The notes under the pieces are model-generated. The model saw only the letters and a list, made by a program, of their open reading frames with translations, was not told the origin of the DNA and made no database searches. Shown here in pieces: positions 36,559-45,448 of a stretch of DNA of 64,000 nt (the stretch's first letter is position 1; the number at the start of each line of letters is the position of its first letter). The DNA is from Bacteroidales bacterium (GTDB lineage: Bacteria > Bacteroidota > Bacteroidia > Bacteroidales > F082): positions 1-64,000 of the forward strand of contig JAGCCO010000026.1 of NCBI GenBank assembly GCA_017651645.1, given 5' to 3'. The translations under genes were made by a program, and so were the position numbers.

Positions 36559-38007
36559 ATGATAAAAGAAGAAAAACTAATTGGACGCCAACGGGAATGG
36601 GCGGAACTTCAATGGGCTCTGGATTCCAACCGCTCAGAGTTTGTTGTTATGTATGGCCGTCGTCGTATCGGCAAGACATTTTTGGTCCGCCGTTTCTTCA
36701 ACGATGCGTACAGCTTTCACTATGTGGGAGCACATCGTCAAAAGAAAAATGTCCAACTTCAAAACTTCAGAGAAGCCTTGTCTATTTATTCAGGTGACAA
36801 AAACATTCCCAAACTGAAAAACTGGCACGAGGCTTTTTTGCAGTTGGAAGAATACTTGCAACAATGTAAGGAAAAAAGAAAAGTCGTTTTTTTTGATGAG
36901 ATGCCATGGATTGACACGCAAGGTAGCGAGTTTGTCGACGAGCTAGAATATTTTTGGTCCAATTGGGTGCAAAACCGTGATGACATCGTGTTTGTCGCTT
37001 GTGGAAGTGCCACCAGCTGGATGAAGGAAAAACTAGAGGACAACCAAGGAGGGCTTCACAACCGGATTACTCATAAGATATACTTGCGACCTTTTTACTT
37101 GAACGAATGTAAGGACTATCTTATAGAACACGGCTTCGACTGGGATGACTACCAGATTTTGCAATGTTATATGCTATTCGGAGGCGTGCCATATTACCTG
37201 AGTCTATTACGTCCCTCTCTAAGTCTACCTCAAAACGTTGATTCGTTAATCTATCGACGTGGAGGTGATTTGAGCGATGAGTTCAACGAACTGTACAGCG
37301 CCCTTTTCAATAAAGCAGACCGATATATTTCCATTGTGAAATTACTTTCAAACAAAAGAGAAGGCTTTACACGTGATGAGATAGAAAAGGGAACGGGATT
37401 CAGCGGTGGTGGACTCTCAAAGATGCTTGAAAACCTTGAACGCTGTGACTTTATTGTTTCGTATGCCCAGTTTGGCAACAAGACCAAACTTACGCTATAT
37501 CGTTTGGCTGACTTTTATACGTTATTCTATTTCCGTTATGTTGAGGGAAATCGTTCGCGAGACGAGCATTACTGGCAGCATCATTATACCGACCGTGGAG
37601 TTGCTTCTTGGGAGGGTTTTACCTTTGAGGAAGTTTGCCTACGTCATCTGCCTCATATCAAGCAAGGCCTAGGCATTTCGGGTATGGCTACCGACGCTTC
37701 GTCATGGCGGTTCACGCCGTCGAAGGGCGACCAAAGAAAAGGTGGACAAATTGATTTGGTGATCAAGAGAGCTGACAAGATTATCCATCTTGTTGAGATG
37801 AAGTTTTCCGAGATTCCTTATAACATAACAAAAGCATATGGACAAACATTATTGGAGCGCAAAAGTCTCTTCATGGAACTTACTGGCATTACAAGAGGCA
37901 TTGTCTTCACTTTTGTTACTCCAAAAGGATTGTCAAAAGGATTGCATTCCTCCTTGATACACAGCGAAATTACCGCCAAAAATCTCTTTGCCGAGATTGT
38001 AGAGTAG
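36559..38007 (+). CDS. AAA ATPase with DUF234 nuclease-like domain
   Basis: From the ATG at 36559 the protein is 482 residues. Residues of about 1-230 are an archaeal-type AAA ATPase: EKLIGRQREWAEL, Walker A MYGRRRIGKTFLV, Walker B VVFFDEMPWI, and sensor region VACGSATSWMKEKL. A winged-helix region follows (about 260-340). The C-terminus is DUF234, with a PD-(D/E)XK-like pattern: the Asp of GGQIDLVI and the Glu and Lys of HLVEMKFSE. The biological role of this family is not known. An in-frame extension up to 36415 would translate the alternating site array and is rejected. It is transcribed alone. Confidence 0.85.
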   Translation: MIKEEKLIGRQREWAELQWALDSNRSEFVVMYGRRRIGKTFLVRRFFNDAYSFHYVGAHRQKKNVQLQNFREALSIYSGDKNIPKLKNWHEAFLQLEEYLQQCKEKRKVVFFDEMPWIDTQGSEFVDELEYFWSNWVQNRDDIVFVACGSATSWMKEKLEDNQGGLHNRITHKIYLRPFYLNECKDYLIEHGFDWDDYQILQCYMLFGGVPYYLSLLRPSLSLPQNVDSLIYRRGGDLSDEFNELYSALFNKADRYISIVKLLSNKREGFTRDEIEKGTGFSGGGLSKMLENLERCDFIVSYAQFGNKTKLTLYRLADFYTLFYFRYVEGNRSRDEHYWQHHYTDRGVASWEGFTFEEVCLRHLPHIKQGLGISGMATDASSWRFTPSKGDQRKGGQIDLVIKRADKIIHLVEMKFSEIPYNITKAYGQTLLERKSLFMELTGITRGIVFTFVTPKGLSKGLHSSLIHSEITAKNLFAEIVE

Positions 38008-38052
38008 CCATTATGTTGTTTAAGGGAAATGGGTGACTTGGGGAGGAATAAT

Positions 38053-40527
38053 TCATTTTTTCTGTCCGCCCTTTATCACACGCTTCTTATACCAAGGCCA
38101 CTTCATCAGCTGCCAAAATGCAAACGGTTGGAGTGCATAGGAAATCATTATCGTTGAAGCCATTCCAATGAGGGTGCTGAGACCGATGGATCGGATGGCG
38201 GGATGAACGGCGAAGAGAAGCGAGGCCACCACGATGACGAGGATGACTGCCGAGAAGAAGATGGCCACTTTGTGCCAAGTGAGCACGTCCGAATTGCCTG
38301 TACGCGCCTGCGTGAGCAAGCCTTCGGTGATGAAGATGCTGTAGTCGACGCCCACACCGAAGATGAAGGTGGAAATAATGATGTTGATGAGGTTGAACTC
38401 CAGCCCGATAATGGCCATGTAACCCTGCACCATGAACCAGCTGAGCACCATCGGAATGAACGACAGTAGGGCGGTGATGAGGTTGCGGAACGAGATCAAC
38501 AATATCAGCAACACAAACAGTGAGGATATCCATACAGCGATGTTGAAGTCGTCGTTGATGACCTCCACCATGCTCTTGCAATAGTAGAAAGGCTCCAGCA
38601 CGAAGGTCTTGGGGTTGGTGACCAAAGCGTCGGTGGCGATGTCTTTCTCGTCGAAGTCCATGGAGACATCGGTGAACACCATATATTGGTTGTCGGCATT
38701 GCATTCGATGAAGTTACCTAAGAGGTTGTCGGGCACCACGCCGCTTTCCATCAGCGAGGCGGCTTCATAGTCGGCATCCAAAAGGTCTTTGAAGTCGTAG
38801 AACATCATTGGGTCGAGGCCGAATGCTTGCGCCCCTTTGTCGACTTGGGCGATAGCGTAGGTTTTGCGTTCCTCAGTCCAGAAGCTGTTCCATGCAGCGA
38901 TGCGTTGCTTTTGGTCGGCTTGTGTCACAAAAAGTTTCGGGATGATGTCGGTATAGCCATGGATAGCCCCCTGTTGTTTCAGGGAATCGAGCTTCACCAT
39001 CAGTGATTTGTCGGCCTCCAAAGCCTCGTCGATGTCGGTGGAGACAGTGGCGAAATACAGGTGATAGAATCCGTCGTTGTTTTTGGCGTTGTATAGGTTT
39101 TCGGCTTCGGTTTCCTCAGGTGAGTTGTAGTCGAGGTTGCGAAGGTCGCTGTCGAATTTCACCTTGGGGGAAAAGATGATGCCTACCACCACAATGACAG
39201 CCATCAACACAAGGAACCAAGGCTTTTTGTCGAAAGGCAGGTTGTTGAGGCGTGAGATGCGGCGGAAGGTCTTGCTGTTGCTGTCGGCCTTGATGGAAGG
39301 CAGGAAATGCGGTAGGAAGATGAGGGCAAACAAAGTGCTGCCCAGCAAGGCGAAAGATGCGAACATGCCGAAGTCGCGGAGCAGGTCGCTGTCAGTAAAC
39401 AGCAGGCTACAGAAGGCGCCTACTGTGGTGATGCAGCCCAAGAACACGGGTGTGGATTCGTCTTTCAGCAGTTTCTCGGGGTCGCCGACGAAGAAGTGGT
39501 GGATGAGCACATGAAGGGTATAGCTGATGGCCACACCGAGCACGATGGCACCCAACCCCAAGGCCATGAGCGACATCTCGCCTTTGATCCAATAGATGCA
39601 GCCTAACGAGAAGGCCGTGCCGTAAAAGATGGGTAACAGCAGCTTCACAAGGAAGTCGAAGTTCCTGAAACAGAAGCCGATGAGTAAGAGGATGAGTACG
39701 AGTGAGATGCCTACCGTCACCACAAGGTCGGACTTGATGCGGCCTGCATTCGACACACTCCCGATGGGGTCGCCGTGGGTATGCACCTTCACGTCGGGAT
39801 GGGCAGCGTCAAACTCTTTCTGAGCTTGTGAAAGCATCTTGGAGAATTGGGCTGAGGACTTCGAGTCCAAGGAGCGGAAACTGGGGGCAAGGAAGGCCAA
39901 TGCTACGGTACTGTCGGGACAGAAGAGATGGCCGTTGATGAGGTTGAGACCTCCGACTGCACCTTGAAGCACATCGCCGAGCACCACGTCACGGAGGTTG
40001 AGAGGGTCATACATGATGGCCTGCGTGAGGTCGCCCGTCTCGTCTTCCATCATCTGCTCGTAATTGACCCACATCTGTTTCTCGATGGCTTCGGGCTCAA
40101 GTGCCTTTTCAAAGTCACGATAGGCAGTGGTGTCGATGAAGGAAGGGATATGATCCAGCACGAAGTCTAAGGCGTTGAGGGCGGTCTCGGGTTCGAGCTT
40201 GTATAAGACATTGGAGATGAGATGACTCGACGAGTCTTTCTCGTGCAACAATTCGATAAACTCATCCGCACGTTGGGTCAGGACCTCGGTCGACAATGGT
40301 TCATTGGCAGAGGTCACCTGAATGTAAATCTTGTCCTTGAGTTGGATGGAACTGAAGGCCAACTGGCTTTCGACACTTGATGTGGGCAGGAGTTTCGAGA
40401 TGTCTTCCTCAAAGTGCAGTTTAAGTCCGAAGAAGAGGAAAACCAATGCGCTAACAACCATGATCAGATACATCAGTATCTTGTGGCTGTGAAAATAGCG
40501 GTATAGGGGTACGAAGACTTTATGCAT
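38053..40527 (-). CDS. RND-superfamily MMPL-type lipid exporter
   Basis: The 824-residue protein has two repeats of one membrane helix, a large periplasmic loop, and a bundle of five or six helices (for example VVTVGISLVLILLLIGFCF and AVWISSLFVLLILLISF). Conserved membrane acidic residues are visible in GVGVDYSIFITEG. This resembles the MMPL/HpnN-type exporters that move hydrophobic molecules and envelope lipids with the proton gradient. It follows the thioesterase gene by ten bases, a pairing seen in aryl-polyene and related lipid clusters. No other such genes are adjacent, so the cargo is open. Confidence 0.85.
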   Translation of the reverse strand: MHKVFVPLYRYFHSHKILMYLIMVVSALVFLFFGLKLHFEEDISKLLPTSSVESQLAFSSIQLKDKIYIQVTSANEPLSTEVLTQRADEFIELLHEKDSSSHLISNVLYKLEPETALNALDFVLDHIPSFIDTTAYRDFEKALEPEAIEKQMWVNYEQMMEDETGDLTQAIMYDPLNLRDVVLGDVLQGAVGGLNLINGHLFCPDSTVALAFLAPSFRSLDSKSSAQFSKMLSQAQKEFDAAHPDVKVHTHGDPIGSVSNAGRIKSDLVVTVGISLVLILLLIGFCFRNFDFLVKLLLPIFYGTAFSLGCIYWIKGEMSLMALGLGAIVLGVAISYTLHVLIHHFFVGDPEKLLKDESTPVFLGCITTVGAFCSLLFTDSDLLRDFGMFASFALLGSTLFALIFLPHFLPSIKADSNSKTFRRISRLNNLPFDKKPWFLVLMAVIVVVGIIFSPKVKFDSDLRNLDYNSPEETEAENLYNAKNNDGFYHLYFATVSTDIDEALEADKSLMVKLDSLKQQGAIHGYTDIIPKLFVTQADQKQRIAAWNSFWTEERKTYAIAQVDKGAQAFGLDPMMFYDFKDLLDADYEAASLMESGVVPDNLLGNFIECNADNQYMVFTDVSMDFDEKDIATDALVTNPKTFVLEPFYYCKSMVEVINDDFNIAVWISSLFVLLILLISFRNLITALLSFIPMVLSWFMVQGYMAIIGLEFNLINIIISTFIFGVGVDYSIFITEGLLTQARTGNSDVLTWHKVAIFFSAVILVIVVASLLFAVHPAIRSIGLSTLIGMASTIMISYALQPFAFWQLMKWPWYKKRVIKGGQKK

Positions 40528-40537
40528 CGGGAATCGG

Positions 40538-40942
40538 CTATTCTGAAAGGCGTTCTTTCAGGGTATTGTACATTTCGGGGAGTCGTTTGGAGATGGCCAC
40601 TGGGCGACCGTTTTCGATGAAGCAATGGACACTGTGTCCAAGGCAGACCAACTTGCCGTTGGTGCGCATGGTGTAGTCGAACTCAAACTTCATCTCGCTC
40701 ATCTTGCTGATACTCACTTCGATTTCGATGATGTCCTTGAAGGTGGTGGGGTGCTTGAATTCACAGGAGATCGAGATAACTGGCGAGAAGACGTTTTCCG
40801 CTTCGATCTTCTCGAAGCCGTAGCCCAACTGGTCGAGCCAGTCGACACGCGCCTCTTCCATGAAACGGACGTAGTTGGAGTGATGCGTCACGCCCATGCG
40901 GTCGCATTCGTAGTATTTCACTTCGTGTTTGTATGTATTCAT
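40538..40942 (-). CDS. Acyl-CoA thioesterase, 4HBT family
   Basis: The 134-residue protein is a single hot-dog domain of the YbgC/4-hydroxybenzoyl-CoA thioesterase type: YYECDRMGVTHHSNYVRFMEEAR contains the catalytic Asp/His region, and FKHPTTFKDIIEIEV the second strand. It probably hydrolyses acyl-CoA or acyl-ACP. It is cotranscribed with the MMPL exporter that follows ten bases on. Confidence 0.88.
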   Translation of the reverse strand: MNTYKHEVKYYECDRMGVTHHSNYVRFMEEARVDWLDQLGYGFEKIEAENVFSPVISISCEFKHPTTFKDIIEIEVSISKMSEMKFEFDYTMRTNGKLVCLGHSVHCFIENGRPVAISKRLPEMYNTLKERLSE

Positions 40943-40968
40943 CGTAGTTCTACCTTAAAGCAAATGTT

Positions 40969-40976
40969 CAAAATTA
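40969..40976 (-). promoter_or_regulatory. Promoter -7 box for the thioesterase-MMPL operon
   Basis: TAATTTTG on the minus strand lies 26 bases before the ATG at 40942. The tandem 7-base repeat at 40993-41058 starts 16 bases upstream of it. Confidence 0.6.
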
Positions 40977-40992
40977 AGCTACAGATTTATTT

Positions 40993-41058
40993 GACTTAGG
41001 ACTTAGGACTTTGGACTTGGGACTTAGGACTTAGGACTTAGGACTTAGGACTTGGGAC
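40993..41058. repeat. Tandem GACTTAG heptamer repeat
   Basis: Nine copies of the 7-base unit GACTTAG (variants GACTTTG and GACTTGG) run without interruption, followed by a partial GAC. The 266-base region 40943-41208 otherwise holds two promoters and a T/C-rich stretch at 41060-41100 (GTCTTTTGTCC, GTCTTTCGTCCC) but no gene. Confidence 0.85.
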
Positions 41059-41192
41059 CGTCTTTTGTCCTCTATCCTTCGTCTTTCGTCCCACGTCTTT
41101 TATGTGATAAAAAGGCTCATCTACCTGTTCAAAAAGAAACGGCAAAAATAGTGAAAAAACATGAATCCTTTGGTAATAACATAGGGAATATG

Positions 41193-41200
41193 TAATTTTG
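41193..41200 (+). promoter_or_regulatory. Promoter -7 box for the SDR gene
   Basis: TAATTTTG ends only eight bases before the ATG at 41209, so the transcript may be nearly leaderless. Confidence 0.6.
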
Positions 41201-41208
41201 CAATCATT

Positions 41209-42045
41209 ATGAAAACGGAAAAGGTAATCTTAATCACTGGCGCTAGCAGTGGCATCGGTTTCGATGCAGCCCAGACTCTCGCCCGACAAGGTCATCGTGT
41301 GTATGCAGCAGCCCGTAGGGTGGAGCTGATGGAGCCTTTGAAGGCCGATGGCGTGAAGGTCCTCAGGATGGATGTCACCGACGAATCCTCGATGCAGCAA
41401 GGCGTGGAGGCGGTCATCCAAGCCGAAGGCCGTATTGATGTGTTGATTAACAATGCAGGCTATGGCTTCTTTGGAGCTATCGAAACGGTGCCTTTGGAAG
41501 AGGCTCGACGTCAGTTGGAGGTGAATGTCTTCGGTCTGGCCCGCCTGACCCAATTGGTGCTGCCCTATATGCGTAAGCAGGGGAGTGGCCGTATCGTGAA
41601 TACTTCGTCCATTGCGGGTAAGATGGTGTTTTACATGGGTGGCTGGTACAACGTGACCAAATACTCCGTTGAGGCCTTCAGCGATGCCTTACGCATGGAG
41701 ATGAAGCCCTTCGGCATCGACGTGGTGATGATAGAACCTGGGGCCATCAAGACCGACTGGGGCGTCATTGCGGCACGGCATCTGAAGGAATCTTCGGCGG
41801 GTACGGCTTACGAAGCGGCTGGTACCCAATGGGCCAATAACATGGATTGGTTCTACAAGACTAATATGCTTTCAAAACCGTCGGCCATCACCAAGGCTAT
41901 CAGCCGTGCCGTCAACAGCCGCCGACCCAAGGCCCGTTATTGCAGAGGCCGTTTTTCGTTTGTCGGTAGGATGGCTCATGCCCTCATGCCTGCCCGCTGG
42001 TGGGATGCCATGATGCGGCAAGGAGGGAAGATTAAAGCATCATAA
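41209..42045 (+). CDS. Short-chain dehydrogenase/reductase
   Basis: The 278-residue protein has the classical SDR fold: NAD(P)-binding TGASSGIG at about 10-17, NNAGYGFFG, catalytic Ser in VNTSSIAGKMVFYMG and catalytic YNVTK. The substrate is not visible. It ends 17 bases before recQ and may be cotranscribed with it. Confidence 0.92.
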   Translation: MKTEKVILITGASSGIGFDAAQTLARQGHRVYAAARRVELMEPLKADGVKVLRMDVTDESSMQQGVEAVIQAEGRIDVLINNAGYGFFGAIETVPLEEARRQLEVNVFGLARLTQLVLPYMRKQGSGRIVNTSSIAGKMVFYMGGWYNVTKYSVEAFSDALRMEMKPFGIDVVMIEPGAIKTDWGVIAARHLKESSAGTAYEAAGTQWANNMDWFYKTNMLSKPSAITKAISRAVNSRRPKARYCRGRFSFVGRMAHALMPARWWDAMMRQGGKIKAS

Positions 42046-42062
42046 TAAGAATACGGAACTCC

Positions 42063-43985
42063 ATGAGCGCAACCACCAGAGCCATATTGGCCCAATATTG
42101 GGGCTATCCTAGCTTTCGCCCGCTGCAGGAAGACATCGTCGACTCGGTGATGGCGGGAAGAGATACCTTGGCTTTGCTGCCCACGGGTGGCGGAAAGAGC
42201 ATCTGTTTTCAGGTGCCTGCCATGGCGATGGAGGGTGTTTGCCTCGTCATTACGCCGCTCATTGCGCTGATGAAAGACCAAGTGGCGCATCTTGTGGAGA
42301 AAGGCATCCCTGCCGCTGCCATCTATTCTGGCATGCATCCCGATGAGCTGGAACTGGCTTATAATCAGGCGGCCTATGGTCGGCTGAAGTTCCTGTATGT
42401 CTCGCCAGAGCGGCTTCAGACCGATGCCTTCCTCGAAGCCCTGAAACGGATGATGGTCTGCCTGCTGGCCGTCGACGAGTCGCATTGCATCTCGCAATGG
42501 GGCTACGACTTCCGCCCGCCTTATCTGAAGATTGCTGACATCCGACCATATATGCCCAAGACGCCCGTCCTGGCCTTGACCGCCACGGCGACGGCCAAAG
42601 TGGTGGACGATATTCAGCTGCGTCTCGGCTTCAAAGAGAAGAACGTTTTCCAAAGCAGCTTCGAGCGTAAGAATGTGACTTACAATGTGTATCATGAGGC
42701 TGACAAGTATGGTGTGTTGCGTCGTAAGTTGGAGGCTATGATCGAGGGAAGTGCCATCGTGTATGTGCGCAACCGCAAACGGACGCGGGTCATCGCTGAC
42801 TGGCTGAATTCAGTGGGCATCTCTGCGACTTTCTATCATGCTGGCTTGGATGCCAAGACACGTGACGAACGACAGGATCTCTGGATGAAGGGCAAGGTCA
42901 AGGTCATCGCGGCCACCAACGCTTTCGGCATGGGCATCGACAAGCCCGACGTGCGTTTGGTCATCCACATGGACCTGCCCGACAGCATCGAGGCCTATTT
43001 TCAGGAAGCGGGCCGTGCAGGGCGCGACTTGAAGCCTTCCGAGGCTATTCTTTTGGTTTCGCCAGCAGACATTGCGAAGTTGCAAGAGAATCTGGCACAG
43101 TCATTTCCTGAGTTGGAGCGCATCAAGTTGATATACAATGCTCTGGGTAACTATTACGGTATTCCTGTCGGGGCGGGTGAGAATGTCTCTTATCCCTTGG
43201 TCATCAGCGATTTCGCCAACCATTACGGTTTCTCTGTCTTGGAGGTCTACCACACGCTGATAATCCTCGAAAAGGAGGGATTCCTCATCCTATCCGACAG
43301 TTTCGATGAGCCTTCCAAGGTGATGATTAAGGCCTCGCGCGACGACCTCTATGGCTTTCAAGTCAACAATCCACAATATGGTGCGTTGATTAAGTGCATG
43401 TTGCGTAGCTTGCCTGGCGTGCTTACCGATTTCGTAAAGATCAACGAGGAGGGATTGGCGAAGAAGACAGGCTTGTCGGCGGACAAGGTGCAAGAACAGT
43501 TGAAGAAACTGGAGGCCTACCATTTCCTTTCGTATGCGCCGCGCAACGACAAGCCGCAGGTGCTTTTCCTTTCCGAGTTTGTGGATACCAAACACTTTGG
43601 CCTTTCCAAGGAGAACTATCACGACCGGAAGAGAGACGCCGAGGAACGCGTGAAGGCGGTCGTCGACTTCGTAAACAACGACGAGGAATGCCGCAGCGTG
43701 CAGCTGTTGCGCTATTTCAACGAAAAGACACGGAAAACCTGTGGACGATGCGACGTCTGTCTCAAGCAAGACAAAGCCCCGATTCCATACGGGACGATAG
43801 AGGAGAGGCTGGAAAGCGTGATGAGTGAGGGCCAGATGCCGATAAAAGACGTCTTGTCACAATTTCACGATGTTGCCGAGGATAAGGTGCTAGATGCCAT
43901 CCGTTTCCTTGTCGACAATGGCGTGTTGCAGTTCGAGAAGGACGGTTCCTTGTCGCGGAAAGGCAATAAAAAAAGCCGTCGTTGA
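42063..43985 (+). CDS. recQ: ATP-dependent DNA helicase RecQ
   Basis: RecQ is a 3'-5' helicase of recombination and replication repair. Motifs in order are the N-terminal WGYPSFRPLQEDIV (motif 0), Walker A LLPTGGGKS, the DExH-box VDESHCISQWGYDFR, and the motif V-VI block FGMGIDKPDVR and QEAGRAGRD. A zinc-binding Cys set follows (CRSVQLLRYF ... CGRCDVC). The winged-helix region ends the protein; no HRDC domain is evident within the 640 residues. Its stop codon lies in the loop of the terminator shared with the HU gene. Confidence 0.95.
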   Translation: MSATTRAILAQYWGYPSFRPLQEDIVDSVMAGRDTLALLPTGGGKSICFQVPAMAMEGVCLVITPLIALMKDQVAHLVEKGIPAAAIYSGMHPDELELAYNQAAYGRLKFLYVSPERLQTDAFLEALKRMMVCLLAVDESHCISQWGYDFRPPYLKIADIRPYMPKTPVLALTATATAKVVDDIQLRLGFKEKNVFQSSFERKNVTYNVYHEADKYGVLRRKLEAMIEGSAIVYVRNRKRTRVIADWLNSVGISATFYHAGLDAKTRDERQDLWMKGKVKVIAATNAFGMGIDKPDVRLVIHMDLPDSIEAYFQEAGRAGRDLKPSEAILLVSPADIAKLQENLAQSFPELERIKLIYNALGNYYGIPVGAGENVSYPLVISDFANHYGFSVLEVYHTLIILEKEGFLILSDSFDEPSKVMIKASRDDLYGFQVNNPQYGALIKCMLRSLPGVLTDFVKINEEGLAKKTGLSADKVQEQLKKLEAYHFLSYAPRNDKPQVLFLSEFVDTKHFGLSKENYHDRKRDAEERVKAVVDFVNNDEECRSVQLLRYFNEKTRKTCGRCDVCLKQDKAPIPYGTIEERLESVMSEGQMPIKDVLSQFHDVAEDKVLDAIRFLVDNGVLQFEKDGSLSRKGNKKSRR

Positions 43986-44000
43986 GGACGGCTTTTTTTG
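43968..44000. terminator. Bidirectional terminator overlapping the recQ stop codon
   Basis: AAAGCCGTC (43972-43980) and GACGGCTTT (43987-43995) form a stem around GTTGAG, which includes the recQ TGA at 43983-43985. A-rich and T-rich flanks on the two sides make it usable from both directions, for recQ and for the HU gene. Confidence 0.85.
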
Positions 44001-44015
44001 TGTGATGGAAAATTC

Positions 44016-44279
44016 TTATTTCAGAATGTTCGCGGCGGGTTTGAATCTGACGACTTTCTTCGCAGCGATCTTGATGGTCTTGCCCGTTCTGGGGTTACGG
44101 CCTTGTCTGGCGGGACGCTTGGTCACGCTCATAGTTCCAAAACCAACGAGGGCGATTTTGCCGTCCTTCTTGAGTTCAGCTTTTGTGACATCCATGATGG
44201 CATCGATAGCCTTTCTTGCATCGACCTTAGTCATGCCAGCCTTCTCGGCAACGGCATTGATTAATTCTACTTTATTCAT
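44016..44279 (-). CDS. HU-family nucleoid DNA-binding protein
   Basis: The 87-residue protein has the HU fold: MNKVELINAVAEKAGM, a helical half, VGFGTMSVTKRPARQGRNP with the DNA-inserting beta arm and its Pro, and the end KKVVRFKPAANILK. It probably bends and compacts DNA as a dimer. It is transcribed alone with a -7 box at 44314-44321. Confidence 0.93.
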   Translation of the reverse strand: MNKVELINAVAEKAGMTKVDARKAIDAIMDVTKAELKKDGKIALVGFGTMSVTKRPARQGRNPRTGKTIKIAAKKVVRFKPAANILK

Positions 44280-44313
44280 ATTAGATTTAATTAGTGGTTA
44301 AACTTTTACCCGA

Positions 44314-44321
44314 CAAAAGTA
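44314..44321 (-). promoter_or_regulatory. Promoter -7 box for the HU gene
   Basis: TACTTTTG on the minus strand lies 34 bases before the ATG at 44279. Confidence 0.6.
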
Positions 44322-44413
44322 ATGTATTTTTCTAATATGCAAGCGTTTTTGAAAAAAAATATACAATTTTTATCAAAAAAACGGCAAATTTTCCCCAAAA
44401 GAAGCCAATTTTC

Positions 44414-45385
44414 TCATTTAAAAGCGGTTTTCCATAGGCCATTGAGCTGTGTGCCACGCAAAAAATCGTCGATGGGCATGGCTTTTTTCCCGGATTGCTG
44501 GACGATGGTCAGACTGATGAATCCGTCAGAAAGGGCGATTTTGAGGTGTTTCTTGTTGTCGGTGACCACGCTTCCCACAGGTAACCCGTGTTGACAAAGC
44601 TCGATTTCGGAGGAGAAGACCTTCAGGTCGATAGTCTCATTCTTTGCTGAGTCAAGCTGGGTGTGGGCAGCGGGATAGGGTGAGAGGCCGCGGATGTGGT
44701 TGTAGACGGTCTGACAGTCTTGGCTCCAGTCGATGTTGCAGAACTCCTTGGAGATTTTTGGCGCAGGTTTCAATGCCATTCCTTCGGCGAGTGTTTCCTG
44801 CGTTTGGGCAATGACTTGTCCGGTTTCAATCTTTTTGATGGTTTCCACAACCACTTTGTTGCCCAGCAGCATCAGCTCGTCATGGAGCTCGCCGGCGGTC
44901 TCGTCGGGGCGGATGCCGACTTTCTCGCGCATGATGACGGCACCTTTGTCGATCTCCTCGTTGAGGAAGAAGGTGGTGAGGCCGGTCTCGGTTTCGCCGT
45001 TGATGATGGCGAAGTTGATGGGTGCTGCGCCACGGTATTGGGGCAGGAGTGAGGCGTGGAGGTTGAAGGTACCAAGCTCGGGCATCTGCCACACCACGGC
45101 GGGCAGCATCCTGAACGCCACCACGATGAAGAGGTTGGCTTGGTAGGAAGCCAATTGTTCCAGAAACTCGGGGTCTCTCAGCTTCTCTGGCTGAAGCAAG
45201 GGCAGACCATGCTCCAAAGCAGTCTTCTTCACGTCGGAATACTGTATCTTGCGGCCGCGTCCTGCGGGTTTGTCGGGCATGGTGACGACGACGGCAACCT
45301 CATAGCCTGCAGCAAGGATGGCTTCCAGCTGCGAGGCGGCGAATTCAGGGGTGCCGAAATAGGCGATTCTGATCTTATTCTCCAT
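44414..45385 (-). CDS. fmt: Methionyl-tRNA formyltransferase
   Basis: Fmt formylates the initiator Met-tRNA using 10-formyl-tetrahydrofolate. The 323-residue protein shows the N-terminal FGTPEFAASQLEAI, the catalytic stretch NLHASLLPQYRGAAP and the Asp-containing region later in the formyltransferase domain (about 1-190). The C-terminal OB-like domain follows (about 210-315). It lies downstream of a terminator that separates it from the TPR gene, so it probably has a promoter of its own that I cannot identify. Confidence 0.95.
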   Translation of the reverse strand: MENKIRIAYFGTPEFAASQLEAILAAGYEVAVVVTMPDKPAGRGRKIQYSDVKKTALEHGLPLLQPEKLRDPEFLEQLASYQANLFIVVAFRMLPAVVWQMPELGTFNLHASLLPQYRGAAPINFAIINGETETGLTTFFLNEEIDKGAVIMREKVGIRPDETAGELHDELMLLGNKVVVETIKKIETGQVIAQTQETLAEGMALKPAPKISKEFCNIDWSQDCQTVYNHIRGLSPYPAAHTQLDSAKNETIDLKVFSSEIELCQHGLPVGSVVTDNKKHLKIALSDGFISLTIVQQSGKKAMPIDDFLRGTQLNGLWKTAFK

Positions 45386-45392
45386 AGGATGT

Positions 45393-45424
45393 CAAAAAAA
45401 ATCCTGACCCGTGAGAGTCAGGAT
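45393..45424 (-). terminator. Terminator after the membrane-anchored TPR gene
   Basis: On the minus strand, ATCCTGAC and GTCAGGAT form a stem with loop TCTCACGG, followed by a run of eight Ts. It ends the transcript of the gene at 45449 and sits just before fmt. Confidence 0.85.
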
Positions 45425-45448
45425 GTTTATCTTGTAATACTTCAAACC

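Noticed and set aside
40993..41058. CRISPR array
   Set aside because: The 7-base units are adjacent with no spacers and no cas genes are present.
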